From CAYLLN01 sp040901775 (GTDB lineage Bacteria; Planctomycetota; Planctomycetia; Pirellulales; Pirellulaceae): DNA of 64,000 nt. The notes under the pieces were generated by a model. It searched no databases, was not told the DNA's origin, and saw nothing but the letters and a program-made list of their open reading frames with translations. The position numbers and the translations under genes are program-made. Positions 50,765 to 57,973 of the stretch are shown here, one piece after another. Each line of letters opens with the position of its first letter. Positions within the stretch are counted from its first letter, which is position 1. Location of the stretch: positions 9,122-73,121 of the forward strand of contig JBBDYF010000260.1 of the NCBI GenBank assembly GCA_040901775.1. The letters are read 5' to 3'.

Positions 50765-51684
50765 CGGCGGCCCGGCTGGGTCACGAGAACCTCGGCCTGG
50801 GGATTGGCCTGCGGAGCGTTCACTTCGGGCACATCCTTCGGCATTGGCCCCGGCTCGACTGGTTCGAGATATTGTCGGAGAACTTCCTCGATTCGCAAGG
50901 CCGCCCGCGACACGTCCTGCGGCAAATTGCCGAGCGCTACCCGGTGGTGATGCACGGCGTCTCGCTTTCGATCGGCAGCACCGATCCACTCGACTTCGAA
51001 TACCTGGGCAAGCTCAAGCGGCTGGCGGGCGAGGTGCGGGCCGCTTGGATTTCGGACCACCTTTGCTGGACCGGTGTCGCGGGCCGCAACTCGCACGATC
51101 TTTTGCCGCTTCCCCTGCACGAAGCTTCCCTGCGGCATGTGATCGAGCGGGTGCGGATCGTGCAGGATTTTCTGGAGCGGCCCCTCGTTCTGGAAAACCC
51201 CAGTTCGTACGTCACCTTCGCCGATTCGACGATGCCCGAATGGGAGTTTCTGTCGCGCGTGGCGGACGAGGCCGATTGCGGCCTTTTGCTGGATGTCAAC
51301 AACGTCTATGTCAGCAGCCGCAATCACGACTTCGATGCCGCGGAATACCTGCGAGCAATCCCGCATCGTCGCGTGGTGCAGTTCCACCTGGCGGGCCACA
51401 CCGACCTGGGAACCCACTGCATCGACACGCACGACGGGCGAGTCGTCGATCCGGTCTGGCAACTGTATCGGCTGGCGCACGAACTGACCGGCGGCGCGGC
51501 GACGCTGCTGGAATGGGACGCCCGCATTCCCGCTTTCGACGAGGTTCACGCCGAAGTGCTCAAGGCCCGGCAGTGGATCGGCGCAGGCGAGCCGCTTGTT
51601 TCGGCCGTGGCAACGGGTTCCAGCCTGGCCAATGCCGCCGCGATTCCTCATCCGGCCAGCCTCGTACGGGTCGAGGTGGCGTGA
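50761..51684 (+). CDS. DUF692 multinuclear non-haem iron oxidase (MNIO), RiPP-modifying enzyme
   Basis: A 307-residue TIM-barrel enzyme of the DUF692/MbnB-BufB family. Metal-binding positions are visible along the barrel: FEILSENFLD, MHGVSLSIG, SDHLCW, LENPSSY, LLDVNNVYVSSRNHDFD, QFHLAGHTD and LLEWDARIP. Such enzymes use two or three irons and oxygen to modify Cys in peptide precursors. Its ATG overlaps the precursor TGA (ATGA). The DUF2063 gene follows after two bases. The substrate is almost certainly the Cys-rich protein just upstream. Confidence 0.9.
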   Translation: MTAARLGHENLGLGIGLRSVHFGHILRHWPRLDWFEILSENFLDSQGRPRHVLRQIAERYPVVMHGVSLSIGSTDPLDFEYLGKLKRLAGEVRAAWISDHLCWTGVAGRNSHDLLPLPLHEASLRHVIERVRIVQDFLERPLVLENPSSYVTFADSTMPEWEFLSRVADEADCGLLLDVNNVYVSSRNHDFDAAEYLRAIPHRRVVQFHLAGHTDLGTHCIDTHDGRVVDPVWQLYRLAHELTGGAATLLEWDARIPAFDEVHAEVLKARQWIGAGEPLVSAVATGSSLANAAAIPHPASLVRVEVA

Positions 51685-51686
51685 CC

Positions 51687-52505
51687 ATGCCCTTCTCGCT
51701 CGACGAGTTTCAGCGGCGAATGCTGGCGGCGATCGCCGATCCATCGGCGCCGCATTCAGGCACGGAAAACGCTCGCCAATCGTTCGAGCACACGATCTTG
51801 CCAAGCCAGCAGCAGACCGCCGCCGAGCGTTTGAACGTTTACGCTAGTGCCTACGTCGCGCGGCTGCTCGAAGTGCTCCGCGAGTTGTTTCCCTGCTTGC
51901 GATTTGCCTTGGGGGACGAGCTGTTCGATCCATTTGCCCGCGAATACTTGCAAGCGCATCCGCCGCAAAGCTACACGCTGCACCACTTGGCGGATCACTT
52001 TCCGGGCTGGCTTCACACCACTCGTCCGGCCGAACAGGGCTGGGCCGATTTCGTCGTCGATCTGGCCCGGCTGGAACAGGCCATCGACCAGGTGTTCGAC
52101 GGCCCGGGGCCCGAAGAGTCGCCTCCCTTCGCGCTGCCTGAAGCCTTAACCGCCGACCACGACCTGCGGCTGCGGCTGGTCCCTGGCTTTCGGCTGCTGA
52201 AGTTTGAGTACCCCGTCAGCAGTTACTACACCGCTTGGAAGGCGGGCGAGCAACCGGGCTGGCCCGCGGCCGACGAGCAGTTCGTCGCTCTACTCCGCCG
52301 CGACTACGTCGTGCGACGCTACGAACTTTCAGCAGCCGAGTGCGCGCTGCTCGGTCAGCTTGCCGCCGGGCGAACGCTGCACGAAGCGCTCGCAGTTCTG
52401 ACCGGCGGATCGTCAACTCCAAACGATCTTGTTCGCGAACTGCAGCGCTGGTTTACCCGTTGGACCGCCGAGCGGTTCTTCGCTGCGGCGGAGCTTGTTA
52501 CTTGA
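51687..52505 (+). CDS. DUF2063 partner protein of the MNIO enzyme
   Basis: A 272-residue protein. The N-terminal half is DUF2063 (MPFSLDEFQRRMLAAI; RLNVYASAYVARLLEVLRELFPCLRFALGDELFDPFAREYL), followed by a variable C-terminal half. DUF2063 proteins accompany DUF692 oxidases in most operons and are thought to recognise the precursor and present it to the oxidase, as MbnC does for MbnB. Its stop overlaps that of the convergent sugar-binding gene by eight bases. Confidence 0.88.
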   Translation: MPFSLDEFQRRMLAAIADPSAPHSGTENARQSFEHTILPSQQQTAAERLNVYASAYVARLLEVLRELFPCLRFALGDELFDPFAREYLQAHPPQSYTLHHLADHFPGWLHTTRPAEQGWADFVVDLARLEQAIDQVFDGPGPEESPPFALPEALTADHDLRLRLVPGFRLLKFEYPVSSYYTAWKAGEQPGWPAADEQFVALLRRDYVVRRYELSAAECALLGQLAAGRTLHEALAVLTGGSSTPNDLVRELQRWFTRWTAERFFAAAELVT

Positions 52506-53526
52506 GAGCTGGATCGTTCAGGCCATCCGCCTGTCGGTACAGACCGGTCGGGATGAGCTGTTCGGGCTCGACCGGCTCGCCGTTGAAGTAGGCCAGAATC
52601 GACTGGGCCGTCTTGATTCCGATCTGGTCGGGATACTGGATCGGATCGGCGTATATCTTGCCGTCGCGGATCGCTTGTTTGCCGAAGTCCTGGCCGTCGA
52701 ACCCGACAATTTTTACTTGATCGGCCTGGCCCGCTTTTTCCAAGGCGTCGCGGGCACCCAGCGCCGAAGGGTCGTTGATGGCAAAGATGCCCGCCAGCGT
52801 GGGATGGGCCTGCAGCGCGTCCTCGGCCGCCTTGTAGCCCTTGTCGCGGGCACCATCCCCCGGCAGTTCCGCCACGATCTCGACCTGGCCGCTGGCCAGG
52901 CGCGCGTTGTGCTTGTCGATCACTTCCTTGAAACCTTGCACTCGCAACAGGCACGACTCGGCCGCTTTGTAGTCGAGAATGACCACCTGCCCGCCCGCTT
53001 CGCCCAAGGCTTCGATCATCGCCTCTCCCGCGAGGCGGCCGCCCCCCAGATTGTCGGTGGCAATGTGCGAGACCACCTGGGCATCGGGCGCCAGGCAGGC
53101 AATGTCGGCGGTGAATACCGGGATGCCCGCCGCGTTAGCCTCTTGAATGACCGGGCCGATTCCCCGGCTGTCGCACGGGCAGAGCACAATCGCCGCCGCC
53201 TTGGCGACAATAAAATCGCGCACCTGCCGCTGCTGGGTCGCCACGTCGAACTCGCCGCTGACGACGATCGTTTTATAGCCCGCCTTTGCCAACTCGGCCT
53301 CGATGTTGTCGCCGATCTCCTTGAAAAAGGGATTCGTCAGCGTCAGCACGGAAACGCCAACGGTCCCCTTCGATTCGCCCGCGGGCGCTGCGTTCGCGGC
53401 ATTTTCAGATTCCACGCGGTTGACGGCGCTTCCCGCGTCTGGCTGGCTGGATGTCGAACATCCGGTCATTAGCGCGGCTACAAGCAGCGTCAGAGGGCGC
53501 GACGGCCAAGTTGGACGAGTCTTCAT
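52498..53526 (-). CDS. Periplasmic sugar-binding lipoprotein of an ABC transporter (RbsB-like)
   Basis: A 342-residue substrate-binding protein of the ribose/galactose type. ATG 53526 begins a lipoprotein signal with lipobox MTGC (Cys23). The two-lobed fold shows VGVSVLTLTNPFFKEIGDNIEAE, ATQQRQVRDFIVAKAAAIVLCP, PVFTADIA, SHIATDNLGGGRLAGE and IFAINDPSALGARDALEKAG, with the C-terminal DPIQYPDQIG hinge. It would deliver a pentose or hexose to a membrane permease, but no permease or ATPase gene is adjacent. A short Ser/Ala-rich linker follows the lipidated Cys. Confidence 0.88.
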   Translation of the reverse strand: MKTRPTWPSRPLTLLVAALMTGCSTSSQPDAGSAVNRVESENAANAAPAGESKGTVGVSVLTLTNPFFKEIGDNIEAELAKAGYKTIVVSGEFDVATQQRQVRDFIVAKAAAIVLCPCDSRGIGPVIQEANAAGIPVFTADIACLAPDAQVVSHIATDNLGGGRLAGEAMIEALGEAGGQVVILDYKAAESCLLRVQGFKEVIDKHNARLASGQVEIVAELPGDGARDKGYKAAEDALQAHPTLAGIFAINDPSALGARDALEKAGQADQVKIVGFDGQDFGKQAIRDGKIYADPIQYPDQIGIKTAQSILAYFNGEPVEPEQLIPTGLYRQADGLNDPALK

Positions 53527-53704
53527 TTGTTTTCCGCTGCGAGAAGGAAAAAGAAGTGGCTGCTCATCGTACCGCGCGGCCGGCAGCGCGGCAGCCGAAT
53601 TTGCTCGCTTCGCGCGGCAAGGGCTGGTAGGATTTCGCGCGTCCCAGCCACCTACTGCCAGGTTTCCAACCCTAACGATTGCCTGCCCACCGGAGGAACT
53701 TGCC

Positions 53705-55018
53705 ATGCCCGAAGTGTCGCGCCGGAATTTTCTGAACGCTTCGGCTGGACTGGTAACCGCCGCCACGCTGGCCGCAGCGACGAAGCTGAGCGCCGCGGCG
53801 CAAGGCGACCCACTCAACGTGGCCGTCATTGGCCCCGGCGGTATGGGAACGAACCACTTGAAGTTGCTGGCGGTTCGCAAAGACGTGCGCGTCACGCACG
53901 TTTGCGATGTGGACGCCAACCGCCTGGCCTCGGCTGCCAAGCATATCGAACAGAGCGGCGGCAAAGCGAAAGCAGTCAAAGACCTGCGGCACGTACTCGA
54001 CGACAAGTCGGTCGAGGCGGTCTGGATTGCCACTCCCGACCATTGGCACGCACCGGCGGCGCTATTGGCCGTCGAAGCGGGCAAGCACGTTTATGTCGAG
54101 AAGCCCGTGTCGCACAACATTCGCGAAGGGCGGCTGCTGATCGAAGCGGCCCGCAAGCACAACCGCGTGGTGCAAGTGGGGACGCAAAGCCGCTCGACCG
54201 GCCATGTGCGGCGGGTGATCGAAATTTTGCGCTCCGGCGAGATCGGCGACGTGCTGGTCGCCAAGGCCTGGAACAGCCAACTCCGCGGCAACATCGGGCA
54301 CCAGCAACCGAGCGCGCCGCCGGACTATCTCGACTTTGACCTGTGGCTCGGCCCCGCGCCCGAGCGGAAATATCAGTCGAACCTGTTGCACTCGATCTGG
54401 CGATGGTGGTACGACTTTGGCGCCGGAGACATGGGGAACGACGGCGTCCACAACATCGACATCGCCCGCTGGGGGCTGGGCGTCACCACGTCGCCATCGT
54501 CGGTCGCCGCGCTGGGCAGTAAATTTTTCTTCGACGACGACCAGCAATTTCCCGACACGCAGTACTGCGTTTTCGAGTGGCCAGGGGGTGGCCAGTTCGG
54601 CAGCCAGCGGCAGCTCATTTTCGAGCAGCGGACCTGGTCGCCTTACGTGCAAGAGGGATACGAAAATGGCAACGCCTTCTATGGCACCAAGGGGATGCTG
54701 GTGATGGGCCACACCAGCGGCTTCCAGGTCTTCGGACCGCGCAACAAAGCGGGCGAAAAGGGAAGTGGCTCGCCCGACCTGCCGGCCCATCACCAGGACT
54801 TTTTGAACTGCGTTCGCAACGGTGGTCGGCCCCAGGCCGACATCGAGGAAGGGCACCTTTCGGCCACGTTGGTCCACTTGGGCAATATCGCCTGCCGCAC
54901 GCGGCAGACGTTGCAGTTCGATCCGCAGGCCGAAACGATTGCCGGCGGCGGCGAAGCTGCGAGCCTCGTCCGCCGCACGTATCGCGCGGGGCACTGGGCG
55001 GTTCCCAAGGGCGCCTGA
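53705..55018 (+). CDS. Tat-exported Gfo/Idh/MocA-family oxidoreductase
   Basis: A 437-residue NAD(P)-dependent oxidoreductase. ATG 53705 follows GGAGG by nine bases and starts a Tat signal (SRRNFLNASAGLVTAATLAA). The Rossmann motif is LNVAVIGPGGMGTNHLK; the family's EKPVSHN with catalytic Lys and DMGNDGVHNIDIARWGLG follow. Planctomycetes have many such exported enzymes, probably acting on sugars or cyclitols in the periplasm with a tightly held cofactor. Substrate unknown. Divergent from the sugar-binding protein gene, with 178 bases between, which would fit joint sugar use. Confidence 0.9.
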   Translation: MPEVSRRNFLNASAGLVTAATLAAATKLSAAAQGDPLNVAVIGPGGMGTNHLKLLAVRKDVRVTHVCDVDANRLASAAKHIEQSGGKAKAVKDLRHVLDDKSVEAVWIATPDHWHAPAALLAVEAGKHVYVEKPVSHNIREGRLLIEAARKHNRVVQVGTQSRSTGHVRRVIEILRSGEIGDVLVAKAWNSQLRGNIGHQQPSAPPDYLDFDLWLGPAPERKYQSNLLHSIWRWWYDFGAGDMGNDGVHNIDIARWGLGVTTSPSSVAALGSKFFFDDDQQFPDTQYCVFEWPGGGQFGSQRQLIFEQRTWSPYVQEGYENGNAFYGTKGMLVMGHTSGFQVFGPRNKAGEKGSGSPDLPAHHQDFLNCVRNGGRPQADIEEGHLSATLVHLGNIACRTRQTLQFDPQAETIAGGGEAASLVRRTYRAGHWAVPKGA

Positions 55019-55025
55019 CCCGCGA

Positions 55026-56648
55026 TTACGTCTTTGCTTTTGCCGGCGCGCCGCCGTTGCTCGAAACGGTGGCAGCCGGGGGCGTGCTGCTCATGGGCTC
55101 GGTCCCTAGCTTGACGAGCGAATCCGGCAGCTCGATGCCACCGATGTCGCGCATCACCTGCATCATCGGCGGCAAGGTTTTGGCCATGCCGCTGAGAAAG
55201 TCGGCGGTCGAGCTGCGGCCGTTTGCTCCGCCGTTTTCCCAGACCACGATCTTGTCGAACTTGATGTTCGAGATGGCGCGGGCCGAGGCATCGGCCAGGT
55301 TGTCGAGGTGTTCGAGCATCAACATCTGAAACGCCTGAGTCGCGCCGCCGCAGGCGTTGACGATCTGCTTCAGGCCGTCCCCCTTCTTGGCCATGATCTC
55401 GTACTGGCCGCGGGCCTCGGCTTCGAGCTTGAGAAAAATTGCGTCGGCCTGGGCCTGGGCCGCGATCCTGACCGTTTGCGCCGCCGCTTCGGCATCGACG
55501 ATTTGCCGGGCCTTTTGGGCTTTGGCGGGAGCTTCGAGCTGAGCTCGCTGCTCGGCTTCGACCCGTTCGGCGTCGGCCAAGGCCGCCTTGGCCAGGGCGT
55601 AATTCTGGATCTCCATGACCGCCGCCTCGGCCTGCTTGCGACGACCTTCGCCCCGCTCGTAGGCTTCGGCCTTTTTGATGGCCAGCTCGGCTTGCGAACC
55701 GGCCACACGGGCCGCCGCCTGGTTTTCGCCGTCGATGGCGCCGGCGTCGGCTTCGGCCACCTGCACGCGCATCGCCTGTTCGGCCAACTTGACTTGGGCT
55801 TCCTTCTCGAACGAAGCGGTCTGCTCGCCGACCGACTGCTCTTTCTCTAGCGTGGCGATCCGCACCGCTTGTTCGCGCTGGGCTTCGCGGGTGCCGATCG
55901 ACTGCTCTTTGCGGGCGTTGGCCACCTGGATCGACTTGTCGCGCTCGGCGCCGGCCACGCGCGTTTCGCCCATCTTCTCGTTGTCGGCCACGTCGCCGCG
56001 GGCAAGCTGAATCGCCAGCGATGCCGCCTTCTGGCCGATTGCGTCGATGTAACCCGACTCGTCCGTCAGGTCCGTGATGTTCACGTTGATCAGTTGCAGG
56101 CCGATCTTGTTGAGTTCCGGCTCGAGCGAATGCTGGATGTGCTCGAGGAACTTATCACGGTCGCGGTTGATCTCTTCGATCCCCATCGAGGCGATCACCT
56201 GGCGCAACTGGCCGAAGATGATTTCTTCCGCCTGCTTGCGAATCTCCGGCACCGCCATACCCAGCAGACGAACCGCCGCGTTCTGCATCACATCCGGCTT
56301 GGTGTCGATCGCCACCGTAAAGACGCTGGGCACGTTGACGCGGATGTTCTCCGACGACAGCGCGCCGCGCAGCGGCACTTCGATCTGAATCGGCTCGAGG
56401 CTGAGATAGGCGTAGTCCTGAATCAACGGCCAAACGAACGCGGCTCCGCCGTGGACGGTGCTGCTCGCCTGTCCCTTGCCGGTGCGGCCGTAGATCACGA
56501 GCACGCGGTTGCTGGGACAGCGTTTGAACTGCTTCACGAACAAGATCAAAAACCCCAGGGTCAGCATCGCCACGAACAGCACGATGACCCCGACGATCAC
56601 GCCGAATTCGGCAATTCCCTGAGCCAGCAGCAACGAGTCAAATAGCAT
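55026..56648 (-). CDS. Flotillin-family membrane scaffold protein
   Basis: A 540-residue SPFH-domain protein. An N-terminal membrane hairpin (FGVIVGVIVLFVAMLTLGFLILF) is followed by the SPFH domain (NRVLVIYGRTGKG; VFTVAIDTKPDVMQNAAVRL) and a long coiled coil rich in Ala, Glu and Gln (about 230-430) with typical EKEQSVGEQTASFEKEAQVK repeats. The C-terminal part (about 435-540) includes the flotillin end. It forms oligomeric membrane microdomains that organise signalling and transport. It is encoded directly after the NfeD-like gene, as in many bacteria (floT-nfeD). Confidence 0.92.
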   Translation of the reverse strand: MLFDSLLLAQGIAEFGVIVGVIVLFVAMLTLGFLILFVKQFKRCPSNRVLVIYGRTGKGQASSTVHGGAAFVWPLIQDYAYLSLEPIQIEVPLRGALSSENIRVNVPSVFTVAIDTKPDVMQNAAVRLLGMAVPEIRKQAEEIIFGQLRQVIASMGIEEINRDRDKFLEHIQHSLEPELNKIGLQLINVNITDLTDESGYIDAIGQKAASLAIQLARGDVADNEKMGETRVAGAERDKSIQVANARKEQSIGTREAQREQAVRIATLEKEQSVGEQTASFEKEAQVKLAEQAMRVQVAEADAGAIDGENQAAARVAGSQAELAIKKAEAYERGEGRRKQAEAAVMEIQNYALAKAALADAERVEAEQRAQLEAPAKAQKARQIVDAEAAAQTVRIAAQAQADAIFLKLEAEARGQYEIMAKKGDGLKQIVNACGGATQAFQMLMLEHLDNLADASARAISNIKFDKIVVWENGGANGRSSTADFLSGMAKTLPPMMQVMRDIGGIELPDSLVKLGTEPMSSTPPAATVSSNGGAPAKAKT

Positions 56649-56696
56649 CGCGATCTTCTCCCATGTAACGGTTGCACGAATCGAGTCAATCCAAAC

Positions 56697-57353
56697 CTAA
56701 ACCGGGCTCGTCGTCGTCAGCGGTTCCACTTCGAGCGTATTGCCCGTAACGCCGACGACCCGCACCTTGGTGCCGGTAGCCAGGCGCTGTGTGCCGCTGG
56801 TGATCGCTTCGTATTCGACCAGCCGGTTTTGCAGTTTCAGTTGAATTTTTCCCGCCCGGGCCTTGGCCGCGGGAATGGGGATATAGACCGTCCCCTCCCT
56901 GCCGATGGCTTGGCGGACGCGAACCGTCGCATCCTCGCCCAGCCGGCCCATGCTGCGGACCATCCAGTGTACGCCATACATGGCGGCGACGCCCGCGATC
57001 GTGGCGACGAGCAATTGCACCCCGACCGACTGATCCGCCGCCTCGGCCGCCAGCCCCGCCAGACCGAAGAAGGTGCCCGCCGCGACCAGCGTTCGGAACG
57101 AAACCACGGCAAACAGCCAGGACGAGCCATGATTGCCCGCGGCGTCGTGCCCGTCGCTTTCGAACCCATGCGCGCCGGCGGCGCCGCCGGCATGACCCAG
57201 ATCGCCGGAAAAATCGGCAGGCACGTCGTGCGACACATCCAGACCGTGATCGCCGCCCAGGCCCACCAGGGTCAGCACGAACTGGCAGATCAGCACGGTG
57301 CCGCCAACGAGGGCGAGCAGCAAAAACAGCCCAGTAAGTGAGAAAAAGAACAT
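56697..57353 (-). CDS. NfeD-like membrane protein with OB-fold, partner of flotillin
   Basis: A 218-residue protein. ATG 57353 starts at the first membrane helix (MFFFSLTGLFLLLALVGGTVL). A His/Asp/Gly-rich loop (HGLDVSHDVPADFSGDLGHAGG) and two further helices (FRTLVAAGTFFGLAGLAAEA; LLVATIAGVAAMYGVHWMV) lead to a C-terminal OB-fold (GREGTVYIPIPAAKARAGKI ... TGTKVRVVGVTGNTLEVEPL). The OB-fold and position 48 bases upstream of the flotillin gene identify it as the NfeD/YuaF-type partner that modulates flotillin assemblies. The His/Asp-rich loop could bind metal. Confidence 0.82.
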   Translation of the reverse strand: MFFFSLTGLFLLLALVGGTVLICQFVLTLVGLGGDHGLDVSHDVPADFSGDLGHAGGAAGAHGFESDGHDAAGNHGSSWLFAVVSFRTLVAAGTFFGLAGLAAEAADQSVGVQLLVATIAGVAAMYGVHWMVRSMGRLGEDATVRVRQAIGREGTVYIPIPAAKARAGKIQLKLQNRLVEYEAITSGTQRLATGTKVRVVGVTGNTLEVEPLTTTSPV

Positions 57354-57490
57354 AGTTCCGGCCCCCGATTGCGGGACAGAGAAGAGAAGCATTTGCCAGT
57401 AGTTCGCTGGTCACCCGCCAATCTTGCCCGCCAGAGAATCTTCGGTTAACGGAACGGTTGTGTCAAACCGATGGCGCGATTGGGGTTGCA

Positions 57491-57520
57491 TTGGCGGCTG
57501 TTGCCCGGGTTCGGTATAAT
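57491..57520 (+). promoter_or_regulatory. Promoter of the second toxin-antitoxin remnant
   Basis: A perfect TATAAT (57515-57520) has TTGGCG 18 bases upstream. The antitoxin ATG is 30 bases beyond, preceded by AGGAG. Confidence 0.55.
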
Positions 57521-57549
57521 GGATGGTGGATTCCGTCAGGAGCACAACC

Positions 57550-57789
57550 ATGTCCGTTGCCGAACTCATGCCGTCGCTGCAATCGCTCGAAAGGGCTGAG
57601 AAATTTCAGCTCATTCAGTGGCTGGCGGCCGACCTAGCTAGCGAAGAGCGAGCACTTCCCGAAAGCGAATTTGTTCTGCCACCTGAAGATCAGTGTCCCT
57701 ACACTCCGGCCGAATTGGCCAGGATGTACTCGAACCGAAGTGGCGGCCGTCCGCTCAGTGAAATCTGGAGGAGCCTTGGCCGCACATGA
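57550..57789 (+). CDS. Small antitoxin-like protein
   Basis: A 79-residue acidic protein. ATG 57550 follows AGGAG by seven bases. The N-terminal half is helical (SVAELMPSLQSLERAEKFQLIQWLAADLA), and the C-terminal half (LPPEDQCPYTPAELARMYSN) is of the sort that wraps a RelE/ParE-type toxin. This form is widespread in planctomycetes and cyanobacteria upstream of a small plasmid-stabilisation toxin. Its TGA overlaps the ATG of the toxin remnant (ATGA). Confidence 0.6.
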   Translation: MSVAELMPSLQSLERAEKFQLIQWLAADLASEERALPESEFVLPPEDQCPYTPAELARMYSNRSGGRPLSEIWRSLGRT

Positions 57790-57925
57790 AGTACACCGTC
57801 TCCTGGAGCAAAGAAGCGCAGGCTCGTCTTGCAGACTTTTCCAGTTGCCGCTCGGAGTGCTGTACCAGGTAGTCGCTGACGATTGCGAAGTTCGCGTGTG
57901 GTCGGTATGGGTGATCGACAGTTGA
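57786..57925 (+). pseudogene. Remnant of a RelE/ParE-type toxin with internal deletion
   Basis: The frame begins MKYTVSWSKEAQARLADF, a normal RelE/ParE-superfamily start, but stops at TAG after 28 codons. In the next frame the sequence from about 57835 reads LFQLPLGVLYQVVADDCEVRVWSVWVID, which resembles the last strands of the same family. About 45 central residues are missing and the two ends are in different frames. The toxin cannot be functional. Confidence 0.65.
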
Positions 57926-57973
57926 GTCGGATCGCAGGCTGACAATGCTGGGCGGAATTCCCTGTAAGCGCTC

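Noticed and set aside
53527..54084. Upstream extension of the sugar-binding protein
   Set aside because: It only mirrors the oxidoreductase gene on the other strand; a lipoprotein signal begins at 53526.
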